From: Clytia hemisphaerica
Lineage: Eukaryota > Cnidaria > Hydrozoa > Leptothecata > Clytiidae
Length of the DNA stretch: 64,000 bases
Direction of reading: 5' to 3'
Assembly: GCA_902728285.1 (NCBI GenBank)
Contig: CACVBU010000971.1
Coordinates: 575,614-639,613 of the forward strand
Part shown: positions 33,325 to 43,390 of the stretch, piece by piece
Layout of the letters: the number at the start of each line of letters is the position of its first letter
How positions within the stretch are numbered: position 1 is the stretch's first letter
The notes under the pieces: generated by a model
The model's input: only the letters and a program-made list of their open reading frames with translations
What the model was told of the DNA's origin: nothing
The model's database searches: none
Translations under genes and position numbers: made by a program

Positions 33325-34272
33325 TCACGATTTTCGTGAATTTTGGCCTTTTTCGCGAAAGTAAATGTATTTGAAAATTATTGAAAGGGCAATTCGCGAA
33401 AGTAAATGCTCGCGAAATAAAATGTGGTCTTTAATTCGCGAAAGTTTATGCTCGCGAAAAAAAAGTTTTGAAAACTTTATTTTTGGTAAATTACCTATGC
33501 TTTTTTCTTTGAAGGAAAAAAAGAGTTTTATTCCAACCCCCCCCCGGACCTTATTAAGACCCCGCCCCCCGTTTATTAATTTTTGAACTACGAAAAGGAA
33601 AATTCCTTCTTTTACTCTAATTATTCCAGTTCCATTTTCTTTTCTACTACTACGACTTCCACTGTTATTTCCATTGTTTCCTCTCTCATTACGTTGGTTC
33701 GCTGCTCCAGCAAATAATGTTCTAATGTCTAACTGTTTTTGTTTCTTGCGAGGAGGTTGACGGCTTTTCGATAGCGATGCTGCTTTTCTGGAAGGGGTTT
33801 TCTCTCTGCTTTTGCCTTGTTCGATGGCGAAAATTACAGCCTCTTCTTCAATTTCTGTAACATAGCAACCAAGAATATCCTCTTCCTTTGGGTTTGTATA
33901 TCGCTCTCTAACAAGTTTAATATATAGCTCGGCAATTTCAGTGTTTTTCTTGGTAGCTGGTATTTTAACAGTAACCAAACAAGCAATATCCATACCTCCC
34001 TGGACAAGGGGTGACCTTCGATAATGCCTGGAGGTTAGTTGAACAGAAACTACAGAGTTACGATCCATGAAAAATTTCGTAATTCTAGAATTCTCTCTTG
34101 GTAGATGGCCAACCGTTGCTCCATCGGATGTCATAGTTTTGATAGCAAATCTGTCATAAGGATTGTTTTCTTCAAATAAACATCGAAGTAATTCGTTTTC
34201 TGTTGGTTTCCAACCCCTTCTGTAATAGTGATATCCTCTGACTGCAGCTGTAAAAGTGTAACAGTTCTCCAT
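33325..34272 (-). CDS. HIRAN-domain protein with PCNA-box-like motif, transposon-borne
   Basis: From ATG 34272 the frame encodes about 315 residues. Residues ~5-102 match the HIRAN domain: YTFTAAVRGYHYYRRGW, RCLFEENNPYDRFAIK, GATVGHLPRENSRI, RHYRRSPLVQGGMDIACLV. HIRAN domains bind DNA ends and stalled forks in HLTF-type proteins. After a linker comes a basic stretch (SRQPPRKKQK) directly joined to QLDIRTLF (33712-33735), which fits the PCNA-interacting QxxIxx(L/F)F pattern loosely. A low-complexity Asn/Arg/Gly region follows. The last ~80 residues read through the subterminal repeats and are probably not authentic; splicing may end the protein earlier. The gene is head-to-head with the transposase gene, about 740 bp apart. 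PCNA binding is inference. Confidence 0.65.
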   Translation of the reverse strand: MENCYTFTAAVRGYHYYRRGWKPTENELLRCLFEENNPYDRFAIKTMTSDGATVGHLPRENSRITKFFMDRNSVVSVQLTSRHYRRSPLVQGGMDIACLVTVKIPATKKNTEIAELYIKLVRERYTNPKEEDILGCYVTEIEEEAVIFAIEQGKSREKTPSRKAASLSKSRQPPRKKQKQLDIRTLFAGAANQRNERGNNGNNSGSRSSRKENGTGIIRVKEGIFLFVVQKLINGGRGLNKVRGGVGIKLFFSFKEKSIGNLPKIKFSKLFFREHKLSRIKDHILFREHLLSRIALSIIFKYIYFREKGQNSRKS

Positions 34273-35416
34273 TGTCTGCAACTCTTATTTATCACTCCCT
34301 TCCCTTCGAAGAAAGATACTGTGTGATGTTTTTCCTAACTAATGTCGCAATGACGTCACACACGAATAAAAAAGCCGTTTCCTTTTTAATATTTTGAACA
34401 TTGAGTCGAGGGTTTAATAAAACCTATAGTAATGACATAATGTCGAATATCTTAAGCACAAAACTGTTTTGAATATTCCAAAACATTGTAATATTTCTAG
34501 AGAGGAGAAGAGATTTCGCTTGTTCTATAATCTATAAACATGTTTCGATGTTTTGAACAAAAAACAAATTCAGCCCCACCCCCGTCTGCCTTTCGATTCG
34601 GTTATTTTCTTAAGATTCGAACGAATTATTCGAAAGTTTAAAAGATTCGAAATTCTTTATCGGAAATAGAACATCAGTCAAACAAGGGGGTCAGTTAACA
34701 ATATAATAATTGAAGAATTTGGAGCGTATAATTTCTTTGCAAAGGTCATAAACATAAATTTTGAGTTAATATAGTTCTAGTGGTTCCACTAAAGGTAAAC
34801 GATACCGAAAAAATGGTTGAAAACTCTTACAAATTTGCACGATGAAAATATCGAAACCCCCTGATAAAATGTCCATATTTCATTTGATGGAATTTTGTCA
34901 AAAAAACAAAACAAAAAAGCGACAAGACGTAAACTTCCTTTCATTCTTTAAAATATAGTTTGGAAGTGCATTCTTTAGTCGAAAGCTTCTGGGCGACATT
35001 AAACCTCTCAAATGTCGTTGCTGAGAAAATCCATGAAATTACAGCAGAACAAAAATAACAACCTGACGTGCAATGTGGACGACTGTGACAATGGTAAGAC
35101 TTATCTGAATCCCTTTGATAAAAATGGAAAGCATCTTCCCTCAAATTTTATACTTCTGAGGGTTGCACGGAAAGTTCAAAATTGGTTTTTATGTTTCAGA
35201 GTTTGTTCTGTACTTATCTTTAAGGAGATGTACCCTCGACAGTGCAAAGTGAAGTTGAATCGACAAGCTATCTTGGTGCAGTTGATTCAGCATCTATTGC
35301 CGAAGAAATAAGCTCAACTACCGGCAAGAGAAAGCCAAAATACGAGAAATGGGATGCAAAGAAACGATTTTCGATCGGGAAGTATGCTTCAGAAAACGGT
35401 AACGCTGCTACAGTTC

Positions 35417-35916
35417 TAGCCTGGGAATTCAAGCTCATAATCTTAGAAAAAACAAAAAATACCTCACCTCACAAAGTTCTAAAATTATAGAGCTTGGTGC
35501 AGGTAGATTAGTCTGACGCAGAATGTTATAAACAGTCTGTGTGTGAACCCTTGTTGACAGACTTGCTGAACTTTGGAAACCCAGGGAAACACACATAATC
35601 AACTTACCATAAAAACTCTTTCACAAGCTCTCACAAGACTTTCAAAACTACTAAAAACCACATCAAAACATCAGCCACATGTATTTAGACTTCCAGCCAA
35701 CAGCCATTTTGTTTCGAAATGAATCTATGTTTTAATTTTCATTCGTTTTCCTTTTTTCTGCAGAGTCAGCTTTTTCCATAAATTAAGCGCGCGCATCGAA
35801 ATTATCAAAATCAAAATCTCCCTGCAGGCGAGTTACCTGCGCCAAGCGTTAAACAAGCAGCAAAAATATCATAAACTAGACTGTGAAAAAAGTTTAACGC
35901 TTGGATTCCCAGGCTA
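35417..35916 (+). mobile_element. MITE-B copy 1, 500 bp with 9 bp target duplication
   Basis: Ends are TAGCCTGGGAATTCAAGC and its inverse with one mismatch. The 9 bp CTACAGTTC occurs on both sides (35408-35416 and 35917-35925). Removing the element and one duplicate restores the transposase reading frame, which fixes the insertion exactly. No coding capacity. A 9 bp duplication points to Mutator-like or a related superfamily; hAT normally gives 8. Confidence 0.9.
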
Positions 35917-36399
35917 CTACAGTTCGAAAGTTCAAGCCTGATTATCCGAATTTAAACGAGAGTACCATTCGGACTTTCAAAACAAAATATCAAGAGGAGT
36001 TAAAGAGAGCCGAAAAAGAAAAACGAGACCTCGGTAAAACAATCGAAAGGTACTCTTCCAAGACTGGACGTCCTCTAATGTTGGGGGAGCTTGACGGCAT
36101 GGTGCAAACATATTTGATCGCTCAAAGCAGAAAAGGGTGTGTAATAAACGGTAGTATCGCTAATGCCACAGCCCGTGCTCTTCTTGACAGATATCCAAAC
36201 CTAATCGGGAAAATCGACATAGAATCATCCTCATGGGCTAGAAGCGTATTTCGAAGAATGGGCTTTGTAAGACGAAGAAAGACGTCCTCCAAAATCGAAA
36301 TCCCAGAGGCGGCCAGAAAAGAGATCGAGTACCTTTTTCATCATGAAATCTTCAGCTACAAAGAGAAATTCGACATTCCACCTTCGCTTATTCTAAACC

Positions 36400-36931
36400 T
36401 TGGTTAAACTTTGTTCACAGTCTAGTTTATGATATTTTTGCTGCTTGTTTAGCGCTTGGCGCAGGTAACTCACCTGCAGGGAGATTTTTCCTGCAATGAA
36501 GGTTGGGCCTGATTGGCCAGCTTTCGGCGTATTACTTAGCAGTACTTTCGCGCGCATTTTGATAATTTCGATGCGCGCGCATAATTTATGGAAAAAGCTG
36601 ACAGAAAAAAGGAAAAGAAATGAGAATGAAAACATAGATTCATTTAGAAACAAAATGGCTGTTGGCTGGAAGTCTAAATACATGTGGTTGATGTTTTGAT
36701 GTGGTTTTTAGTAGTTTTGAATGTCTTTAGAGCTTGTGAAAGAATTTTTATGGTAAGTTGATTATGTGTGTTTCCAAAGTTCAGAAAGTCTGTCAACAAG
36801 GGTACACACAGACTGTTTATAACATTCTGTGTCAGACTAATCTACCTGCACCAAGCTCTATAATCTTAGAACTTTGTGAAGTGAGGTATTTTTGTTTTTT
36901 TCTAAGATTATGAGCTTGGATACCCAGGCTA
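36400..36931 (-). mobile_element. MITE-B copy 2, inverted, one end lost
   Basis: About 530 bp matching the reverse complement of MITE-B copy 1 over most of its length, with shared CAGTCTAGTTTATGATATTT, the GCGCGC-rich middle and AACAGTCTGTGTG-type words. The right end (GCTTGGATACCCAGGCTA) is intact at 36931. The left terminus is missing or degenerate at the join with the transposase fragment. Its arrival or a later deletion probably removed the DDE domain. The two copies form large inverted repeats around the transposase HTH segment. Confidence 0.8.
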
Positions 36932-37284
36932 ATGAAAATGACGAAGAATGGGTAGCGCCATACGAAGACAGAAACGCTTTCAATCTATTTGATGAAGCTT
37001 AGAATCGAAGTTTTCTTTGTAAAATAGGCTTTTTACAGTTTACATTTTAGTGAAAAAGGACTGTTGTGTGAGTTTTTTGAAAATTTCTGTTAAACCTTTT
37101 TTTTTCCCAGCTTGCCGCATTCGCGAAAGTAAATGCTCGCGAAAAATTTCGAAACTCCAAAATCGCGAATGTTTATGTTCGTGAAAAAATTTTTTTCGTC
37201 AAATTCGCGAAAGTAAATGTCGTGAATTTCGCGATTTTTCGACCTCGCGAAAGTTTCTGTTCACGAAAGTTTCTACGCCTAAAG

Positions 37285-39227
37285 TAGTTCTAAAAGGTTC
37301 TATTCCTAGAAACTTGGGGAAATAAAGTAGATTAGAAACAAACATGAAAAAATGGTACACGAAGGAAAGTATTTTCGGTCAAAAATCAAAAAGTAGTTTG
37401 AGGGAAAGTAGTTGAGTATAGAGTGAGAATATGTGAAAATGATTTGCTTATGTTCATAAACCACATAAAAGCACAAGCTAAAAATTTCAAGGAATAGAAA
37501 GAATGGAAAACATACCTGATTAAAATGGAATCTTGAGGAGAAAGTCTGTCAGGTTGTTGCTCATATTCAAAAAGATTTTTCCAAAAGCAAGTCTTGAGGA
37601 ATATAATCCCTACTGACACACTAAAGACTTATATACTGTACACAAAAATTCATGCATAAAAAAAGACTAATAAACCAGCTGCGCTGGAAGGTCGCCCTTA
37701 AATATTAAAGAGCTAAGAAGGCTGGCTAAAAGGTGAGAAGACTTATTATGAGAAAACTAATGAAATCGGAAGAAATAATTTTTGTCAATTTGATAAATTT
37801 TTCTTAAGATTAAAAAGATATCATACCAAAGGATAAAATAGAGGTAAAAAGAATAACTATTATACAACTCAAATATCAATTAAGTTTCATCAAATACAGT
37901 CTTCTTATTCATATGCAAGTGAATTAATTGTATGTTTTTGTAATTTCCTCCATCCAAATGACAATATTCGAGAACACGATTATTTGCAAGAACGAACAAA
38001 GGCAATGAAACAATTTTAATCAAACTAGGTTGATGCAGATAAAATGGCCAAATTAAATTTTTTGATTGATTTGATAATAAACTTTCACCAAGTAAAAAAG
38101 CAACGAAAACGAGGAATAATTTTGAAAACCAAAATATTTGTGTGCTGCCATTCGGCAACTTTTAAAACATAAAGACCAAGGTTACGAGCGGTTTTTGAAT
38201 CACCAAAATGCGTTGGCTGAAATTCTATCAAAACCATTATTCAATCTTCACGACAAGAAATGATCAATAAAGATGTTGACGAATAAAGAGCGCTTCGATA
38301 TTTTGACTGACACAATGATGTTGCAATTAGCCAAAGATGAAATGAATTTGGACTTCTTGTTCAAAATCTAGCAACAAAAGGAGAAACAAAATATTGTTCA
38401 GAACGTGCGAGTTTATAAATCTAGATCTAGATCTAGATCTATTGGATAGCATAAAGACAGAAAATCCACATTCTTGCATATTTAATGACATGTTTTGATC
38501 TTCTGTCTCCTTTTGTTTTGGATACCCTGTACTTAATTGATTGATACATATTAAAGAAGATTTTACCTGATTTTTGTAAATTTACAGCATCAAAGTAGAA
38601 GATCGTCTTGGTGTAGGTGTGTTTGATACTTTGCTGTATGATCAATTTCCTGGTTTAAAAAAGTAAGTTTAGCAATCAAAACAGAGTCATTCAAAAGGTC
38701 TTTCATGAAGCGATGTTAGGCTGATTTCTATAAATTGGAATGGGGAGGGCCAAAATTAACCTGATAAAGAATGGAGTTCCGCTGATTAAGAAATTAAAAT
38801 TTGACTTGAAAGTAAATTAATATTTTAAAAGATATCTCACCTTGCTCCTTTCTATGTTCCTTGTGTGAATTGTTTGATATACAAATCTATCTTTGTAGGC
38901 TATCGATTATGGTATAGTATATGTCACACAAGATTACGAACAAAGAATTCGATCACAACACGACATGATGCATGATTATCAACATTTCTGATTACCACAT
39001 TAACAAAATTTCGTACATTTCCATTGGCAGTCAACATATACGTTATTATTTTAGTCCAATAGTATCCAATATTTATTTCATTCATATTTTCTTTAGTAGT
39101 GTCCTTATTTAAATTTGTTTCTAGAATTAAATTTTAACGAGTTTCTTTTATAAACCGTGGACTTTGAAATGAGATGAATAAATTAAACAAATGACCTTTC
39201 CTAAAAATTCTGAAATTCCCTTTTAAA
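37285..39227. other. Non-coding stretch without recognised gene
   Basis: AT-rich sequence with no coding family recognised. Contains a small hexanucleotide array at 38419-38442. Confidence 0.4.
38419..38442. repeat. (TAGATC)n microsatellite
   Basis: Four units of the self-complementary hexamer AGATCT/TAGATC in tandem. Confidence 0.8.
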
Positions 39228-39556
39228 GGGTCCCCCAGCGGTTTGCGTGAATGGGCATTTTCGGTTGCGTGAATGCGTGAATTGAAAAAACTTGCGTGAA
39301 CGTGAAAATCTACTTTTTGACAGCGTGAATGCGTGAATCTGGGCTATTTTGTGCGTTAATACGTGAATTTTCCCTTTTTTCCACTGATTGTGTGCAGTGT
39401 TCCCGATTTTCCAATGTTTCCCCGATTTTTCCCGAAAATTTTCCGATTTTAAGAAAAATCGGGTTATTGCGTGAAACTCGAGGAAAATTTGCGTGAATGC
39501 GTGAATTTCGAAAAAAAAAAGCGTGATTGCGTGAATTGAGGGTCCGCTGGGGGGCC
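39228..39556. mobile_element. MITE-C, GCGTGAAT-rich, ~330 bp
   Basis: The ends GGTCCCCCAGCGG and CCGCTGGGGGGCC are inverted. The interior is made of repeated GCGTGAATGCGTGAAT words, mainly near both ends. The flanks TTTTAAAG and TCTTTAAA may be a target duplication. The words give an open minus-strand frame with HAFT/HAIT repeats that I do not take as coding. Confidence 0.6.
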
Positions 39557-40238
39557 TCTTTAAAAAAAAATGTTTCAATAAATTAAAAAATGCTTAACTA
39601 TATTACAAAATTGTGTAATTATAAATTTAAAATTTTTGTACTAATTCAAGTTTTTACAGATATAAAGTTGAAATTTATTTACAAAAAATGTATAAATGCA
39701 TAAAAAAAGTTATGAAAAGTATACTAATAGGTAAAAATTGTAAATTTTAATCTTCAGAGATCACAAATGAGAAATACCATAGAAATACCTGATAGTAACA
39801 ATAATTAATTTAAATCTAAAGAGCAACGATATCATTTATTCCTAATCTAAGAGTGTTTTATATATCAAAACAGTTTTTGGCATAAATTAAAAAATTATTG
39901 AATGGTTTTCCAAAGAGAAATTATTTGTAATTTCCACAATTTCAAATTCTTATATTGCCCTAACTAAGAAAAGTAACAAAGGCAATGCAAACATATCCCC
40001 TTTCCTATCCAGGGGAGGCACTCAATATAAAAATTACTGTTTGTTTATACCAAAGGTTGACTTACATCACAATGAAATTTTTCAGAAATTTCTTTAATTC
40101 CAAGAAGACTAAATTTTTGCTAATGAAACCTAGGTTATTTACCTTGAATGCACTCCCCCACCCCTCCCCTCTCTCAAACTGATTATGCAAAGCAGACTAA
40201 GTAGACTAAGTAAGCTAAAAAAGTAATTAATTAAAGAT
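39557..40238. other. 3' flank of Helitron 2
   Basis: AT-rich, no gene recognised. The 3' terminus of Helitron 2 should lie here; I could not pick out its end. Confidence 0.4.
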
Positions 40239-40762
40239 TCAAGAATTGTTCAAAAGTGAAAAACAAACTCCATCGTGGTCTGAAAAATAAATATTCTTAA
40301 CAAAACATTCTACTTATTGCTTTCTCCATGATCTATGAAAGTATTTTTCAAATACACATGATCAAGATGGCCACCTGCCAGATAAATTGGCTCATTTACT
40401 ATCAATGTGTATGCGGAGAGCACATTAGCAAGATCTACCATCGTAGGATCCAAAGCATCAATATTGAAGTCTCCCAAGATAATGTCTATTCCATCATATA
40501 AAAGTTCTCGCAGTTCTTCAAAAAAAGTATATTTTGAATAATCAGGTGGTTTGTACAAAAGTAAAAATGTAATGGGTTTGTTACTAAATGAGTCTTTAAC
40601 AAACTTTACACATGTGTAACCAGCTGCTTTGCGGCATTCTAGAATCTGAATTGAAGAATTTGAACAATATGCAGTGTTTTGAAATCGATTGATAGAATTA
40701 TTATTGTATTCAATTTTGAAAGCTTGTAGTGTTTCATCGATATCATTCGTTTTTCACTTGAA

Positions 40763-41443
40763 CTCGGGTAAGTTATGGCATGTCTCAAAAACCTGAAAAT
40801 TACCATAATTTTTGAAGGCCATTAGCCGGCAGAAAATGGGGAAACCAATGATTTGCTACGAAGGGTACCATGATGAAGTTTCGCTGTAGGGGTGTTACCT
40901 AATTGTTTACGCCCTTATTTTTGCGAAAAACCGCAAAAACCAAAAAGTGCTGACGTCAGCAAAACTTGTTTTTTAAATATCTCCAGTTTGGCTAATGGTA
41001 GAAACATGAAATTTGGACCAACGTTGAATATCATTAAAAGGATCATTTTGCAAAAAAAAACTTTTCGAAATTTTGCTTTCGTCAGCAGAAATCAACAAAA
41101 TACGAAATTTTGCAATAAAGTGCTGATGTCAGCAAAATTTCAAAATTTCTTTTTTGCAAAATGATCCTTTTAATGATATGCAACTTCAGTCCAAATTTCA
41201 TGCTTCTATCTTTAGCCAAACTGGAGTTATTTAAAAAATAAGTTTTGCTGACGTCAGCATTTTTTAGTTTTTGCGGTTTTTCGCGAAAATAAGGGCGTAA
41301 ACAATTAGGTAACACCCCTACAGCGAAACTTCATCATGTTACCCTTCGTAGCAAATCATTGGTTTCCCCATTTTCTGCCGGCTAATGGCCTTCAAAAATT
41401 ATGTAATTTTCAGGTTTTTGAGACATGCCATAACTTACCTGAG
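40763..41443. mobile_element. Foldback element FB copy 1
   Basis: A 681 bp near-complete palindrome. The ends CTCGGGTAAGTTATGGCATG and their inverse are followed by ~320 bp arms and a short loop near 41100. Inserted in the Helitron 2 endonuclease. The flanks share AA, so the host sequence ACCTT|CAAG closes up after removal of one TT on the coding strand. A second member is at 60970-61664, with the same ends but largely different arm interior. Non-coding. Confidence 0.85.
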
Positions 41444-41504
41444 AAGGTGAAATTTGAGTTTCAGTAAAACATAACAAGTCACTACTCATAAGAGTTTCTG
41501 ATGA

Positions 41505-41750
41505 ATGAATGATAATGGCGAATTTGAAAAACATCTAAAATATATCTATCCACCTGAGTTAGAATTAAAGAAGGAACATGGTAATAAAAGTGCTTCATTT
41601 TTGTACCTGTATAGGAGAATGCTGAAACAAGGTGCAAACAAATCAGGAATACGGAGAGTCTTGAAGAAATTGTATGGTAAACATCCTTTTCTTAATGAGT
41701 TCAGCGCTGACTCAAAATTATTTTGTGATAGCTTGCTGGATTTTTCATGA
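41505..41750 (+). pseudogene. Retroelement RT C-terminal fragment
   Basis: A plus-strand frame with FEKHLKYIYPPELELKKEHG, ASFLYLY, then RRMLKQGANKSGIRRVLKKL and YGKHPFLNEF. This resembles the C-terminal part of an animal retroelement polyprotein in which YPPELELKKE and ASFLDL normally precede a longer segment, so there is also an internal deletion. It sits in the insertion between two halves of the Helitron 2 endonuclease. Family not determined. Confidence 0.4.
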
Positions 41751-42307
41751 CTTTGTTTTTCTTCTATTTTATTTACTTGGACTTGTCGATTTTTGTTTAC
41801 TTTATTGTATGTTCGGGAAGAAAATTGCTGCTGATGACCACTTCGGTGGACCTGTGTCGCAGGTGACCCTGTTTTCTTCTTGGTACATAAGTCAGTCCAG
41901 CAACAAGGGTCGAAACTGAGCTACTTATGTACCCTTACAATATTGGTACCGGATTTGTCATTTTATTGAATTTGTCTTTTCATGTGTATGTCGGATGGAA
42001 ATGGTTATTTAGGTGTGTGGCATTGGGTCGATGGATGTGTACTAAGTGGCAGTTTTTAAACTAGGTTTGGATAGTGGTAGTATTCGAGCATTTCTTTTGA
42101 ACTATTTCCATCGATGATCTTTACTATTGATTTTGTCTTATATATTTTTCTTTGGATTGATTTGCTAGTTTTGGGTTCAGTTGTCAAACTTTTTCTTTTG
42201 GAAAGGTAGTTTTTGGCCTTCATTAACAGCCCTGTATTGCTTTTCATGTATGAATTATCAACTGCATGTTTCTTCAGAGATCGGACATTTAAAAGTGATA
42301 TATACAA

Positions 42308-43390
42308 CTGCTCTTCAGAAATGGAAGTAGGTGAAAATTCTTCAATTTTTGGTAAAGGATTAGCTTTCTGTAACCGCTCATACTCAATACCTGTTTCCTT
42401 GTTAGCACGGATAGCTTTTTTACTTTATTCACCGATCAAGAATAATCCATTTATGTCAGTTACTCTAGATAAACTTACATACATTTGACCTTCGTTGAAG
42501 ATTTTTTGTCCAAATAATTCAAAACTGACAACTGCAGACTGTAGTGTTAACCCTTGGACTTTGTGACTTGTACAGGCATAAGACAAAACTAGAGGAGATT
42601 GAGTTCTTCGAACGTTTAAAGGTTTTTCTTTGTGACCTTTTTTCTTTTGCTTTCTTGTATTGAATGTACATTCTGCTCTTTCAATTAAAGTCCAATTCTT
42701 TTCTCTACATATATTATCTAAATTAGATGCTTTTTTACCAGGTGTCATATCATCAAGTTTAACATAAATACCTGAACTTTTATTATTGGAATTAAATTTA
42801 AAACCCATAACTTTTCCTACTTGGCCATTAACAAGCCTGTCTGTAATGTCAATATTTTTGGAAATCAAAATACGAGCACCAACTTTTAACTCAAGTACAC
42901 GAACTAGTCCACCTGTTTCTCTTGCTTGAGCATTTCAACAAACTTCATATCTTTGGTTGTCAAATGTTTTGGAATCTCATCTTGTGCAGTAATTATTTGG
43001 CTTTCAGTCGATAGTTCATTCAATTTTAGTAAATCATAAGAATCCACTGGTTTATTTTCTGCAAAAATATGAGTGATGTCTGCTGGGTAATCTGGACTGT
43101 CTTTAGAAATAAATCTTGACTTTAAAAGTTCTTCTTTTTCCTCATCTAGATCACCTAGTCGAACTTGATTCAAAAGATCAACAAATTCTATGTTGTTCCT
43201 TTGACGCATAACTTCGCCACAGTTCAACTCAATTTATTTCATCCAACAGAGAGCAACTTGGTTTTATATGATTATTCTTACGATCAATGGGATCTCTTTT
43301 GACGATGTGAACTTTGAAAATGGGACCTTTAAAAACAGGTGGTAGTTGATATAAATCTCCACATAATAAAACAGACTTTCCAGCAATATT
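42308..43390 (-). pseudogene. Helitron 2 Pif1 helicase, Walker region deleted
   Basis: The pre-helicase phrase VLRLYQPNPNKHPEDYAHHL is followed within a few residues by GKSVLLCGDLYQLPPVFKGP, a mid-helicase motif. Everything between, including Walker A and B, is gone, so there is a deletion junction near 43385-43390. Downstream pieces have ITDRLVNGQVGKVMGF, SYACTSHKVQGLTLQSA and QMYVSLSRVTDINGLFLIGE, the Pif1 C-terminus. A TAA near 42425 interrupts the link to the endonuclease (TAT to TAA is the simplest explanation). Confidence 0.8.

Larger units (their letters stand above)
35012..37002 (+). pseudogene. pogo-like (CENP-B/HTH) transposase, DDE domain deleted, MITE-interrupted
   Basis: Exon 1 runs 35012-35093 (GT donor) and exon 2 starts at 35225 after an AG acceptor, in phase. 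Exon 2 encodes KRKPKYEKWDAKKRFSIGKY, is interrupted at 35417-35916 by MITE-B, and resumes with RKFKPDYPNLNEST. Helix-turn-helix signatures follow: KTGRPLMLGELDGMVQTYL, ESSSWARSVFRRMGFVRRRK and IPPSLILNL. That last motif normally precedes the first catalytic Asp (NLDQTP), but here the sequence passes into a second MITE-B (36400-36931). Beyond it only a C-terminal tail remains (EEWVAPYEDRNAFNLFDEA, stop at 37002). The whole DDE domain is therefore missing. Family assignment is from memory of abundant cnidarian and sponge proteins. Confidence 0.7.
33291..37284. mobile_element. 3994 bp pogo-like (TA-flanked) element with HIRAN cargo gene
   Basis: The terminal inverted repeats start CTTTAGGCGTAGAAACTTTC, run ~39 bp with two mismatches, and are flanked by TA on both sides (33289-33290, 37285-37286), as expected for Tc1/mariner/pogo. 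Inside each end, a TTCGCGAAAGTAAATGCTCG-like word recurs at ~41 bp spacing. The element carries a HIRAN-domain gene on the minus strand and, divergently, a pogo-like transposase gene on the plus strand. The transposase has lost its DDE domain and has been struck by two MITE-B copies, so this copy cannot move itself. Confidence 0.75.
40239..42307 (-). pseudogene. Helitron 2 C-terminal endonuclease, split by insertions
   Basis: Begins with LYISLLNVRSLKKHAVD (42307-42250). About 740 bp of foreign DNA intervenes, then DLLCFTETQIS at 41500-41444, the foldback element, and AFKIEYNNNSINRFQNTAY after 40740. The core has LLLYKPPDYS, IDIILGDFNIDAL and NEPIYLAGGHLDHVYL. After a frameshift the protein closes with IYFSDHDGVCFSLLNNS, stop at 40239. 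TETQ, GDFN and SDH are catalytic motifs of the endonuclease/exonuclease/phosphatase fold. This domain marks the element as Helentron-type. Confidence 0.8.

Noticed and set aside
33355..33460. CRISPR-like regularly spaced repeats
   Set aside because: Only three imperfect units per end, inverted between ends, in an animal transposon; spacers are not unique. These are subterminal transposon repeats.
35390..36935. A single transposon with ~500 bp TIRs around the HTH gene
   Set aside because: The two arms are separate copies of MITE-B in opposite orientation. The left has its own two ends and a 9 bp duplication, and the transposase gene extends outside the arms.
39201..39578. 125-residue minus-strand frame with HAFT/HAIT repeats
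   Set aside because: It is the translation of the GCGTGAAT words of MITE-C; no start context, splice signals or family.
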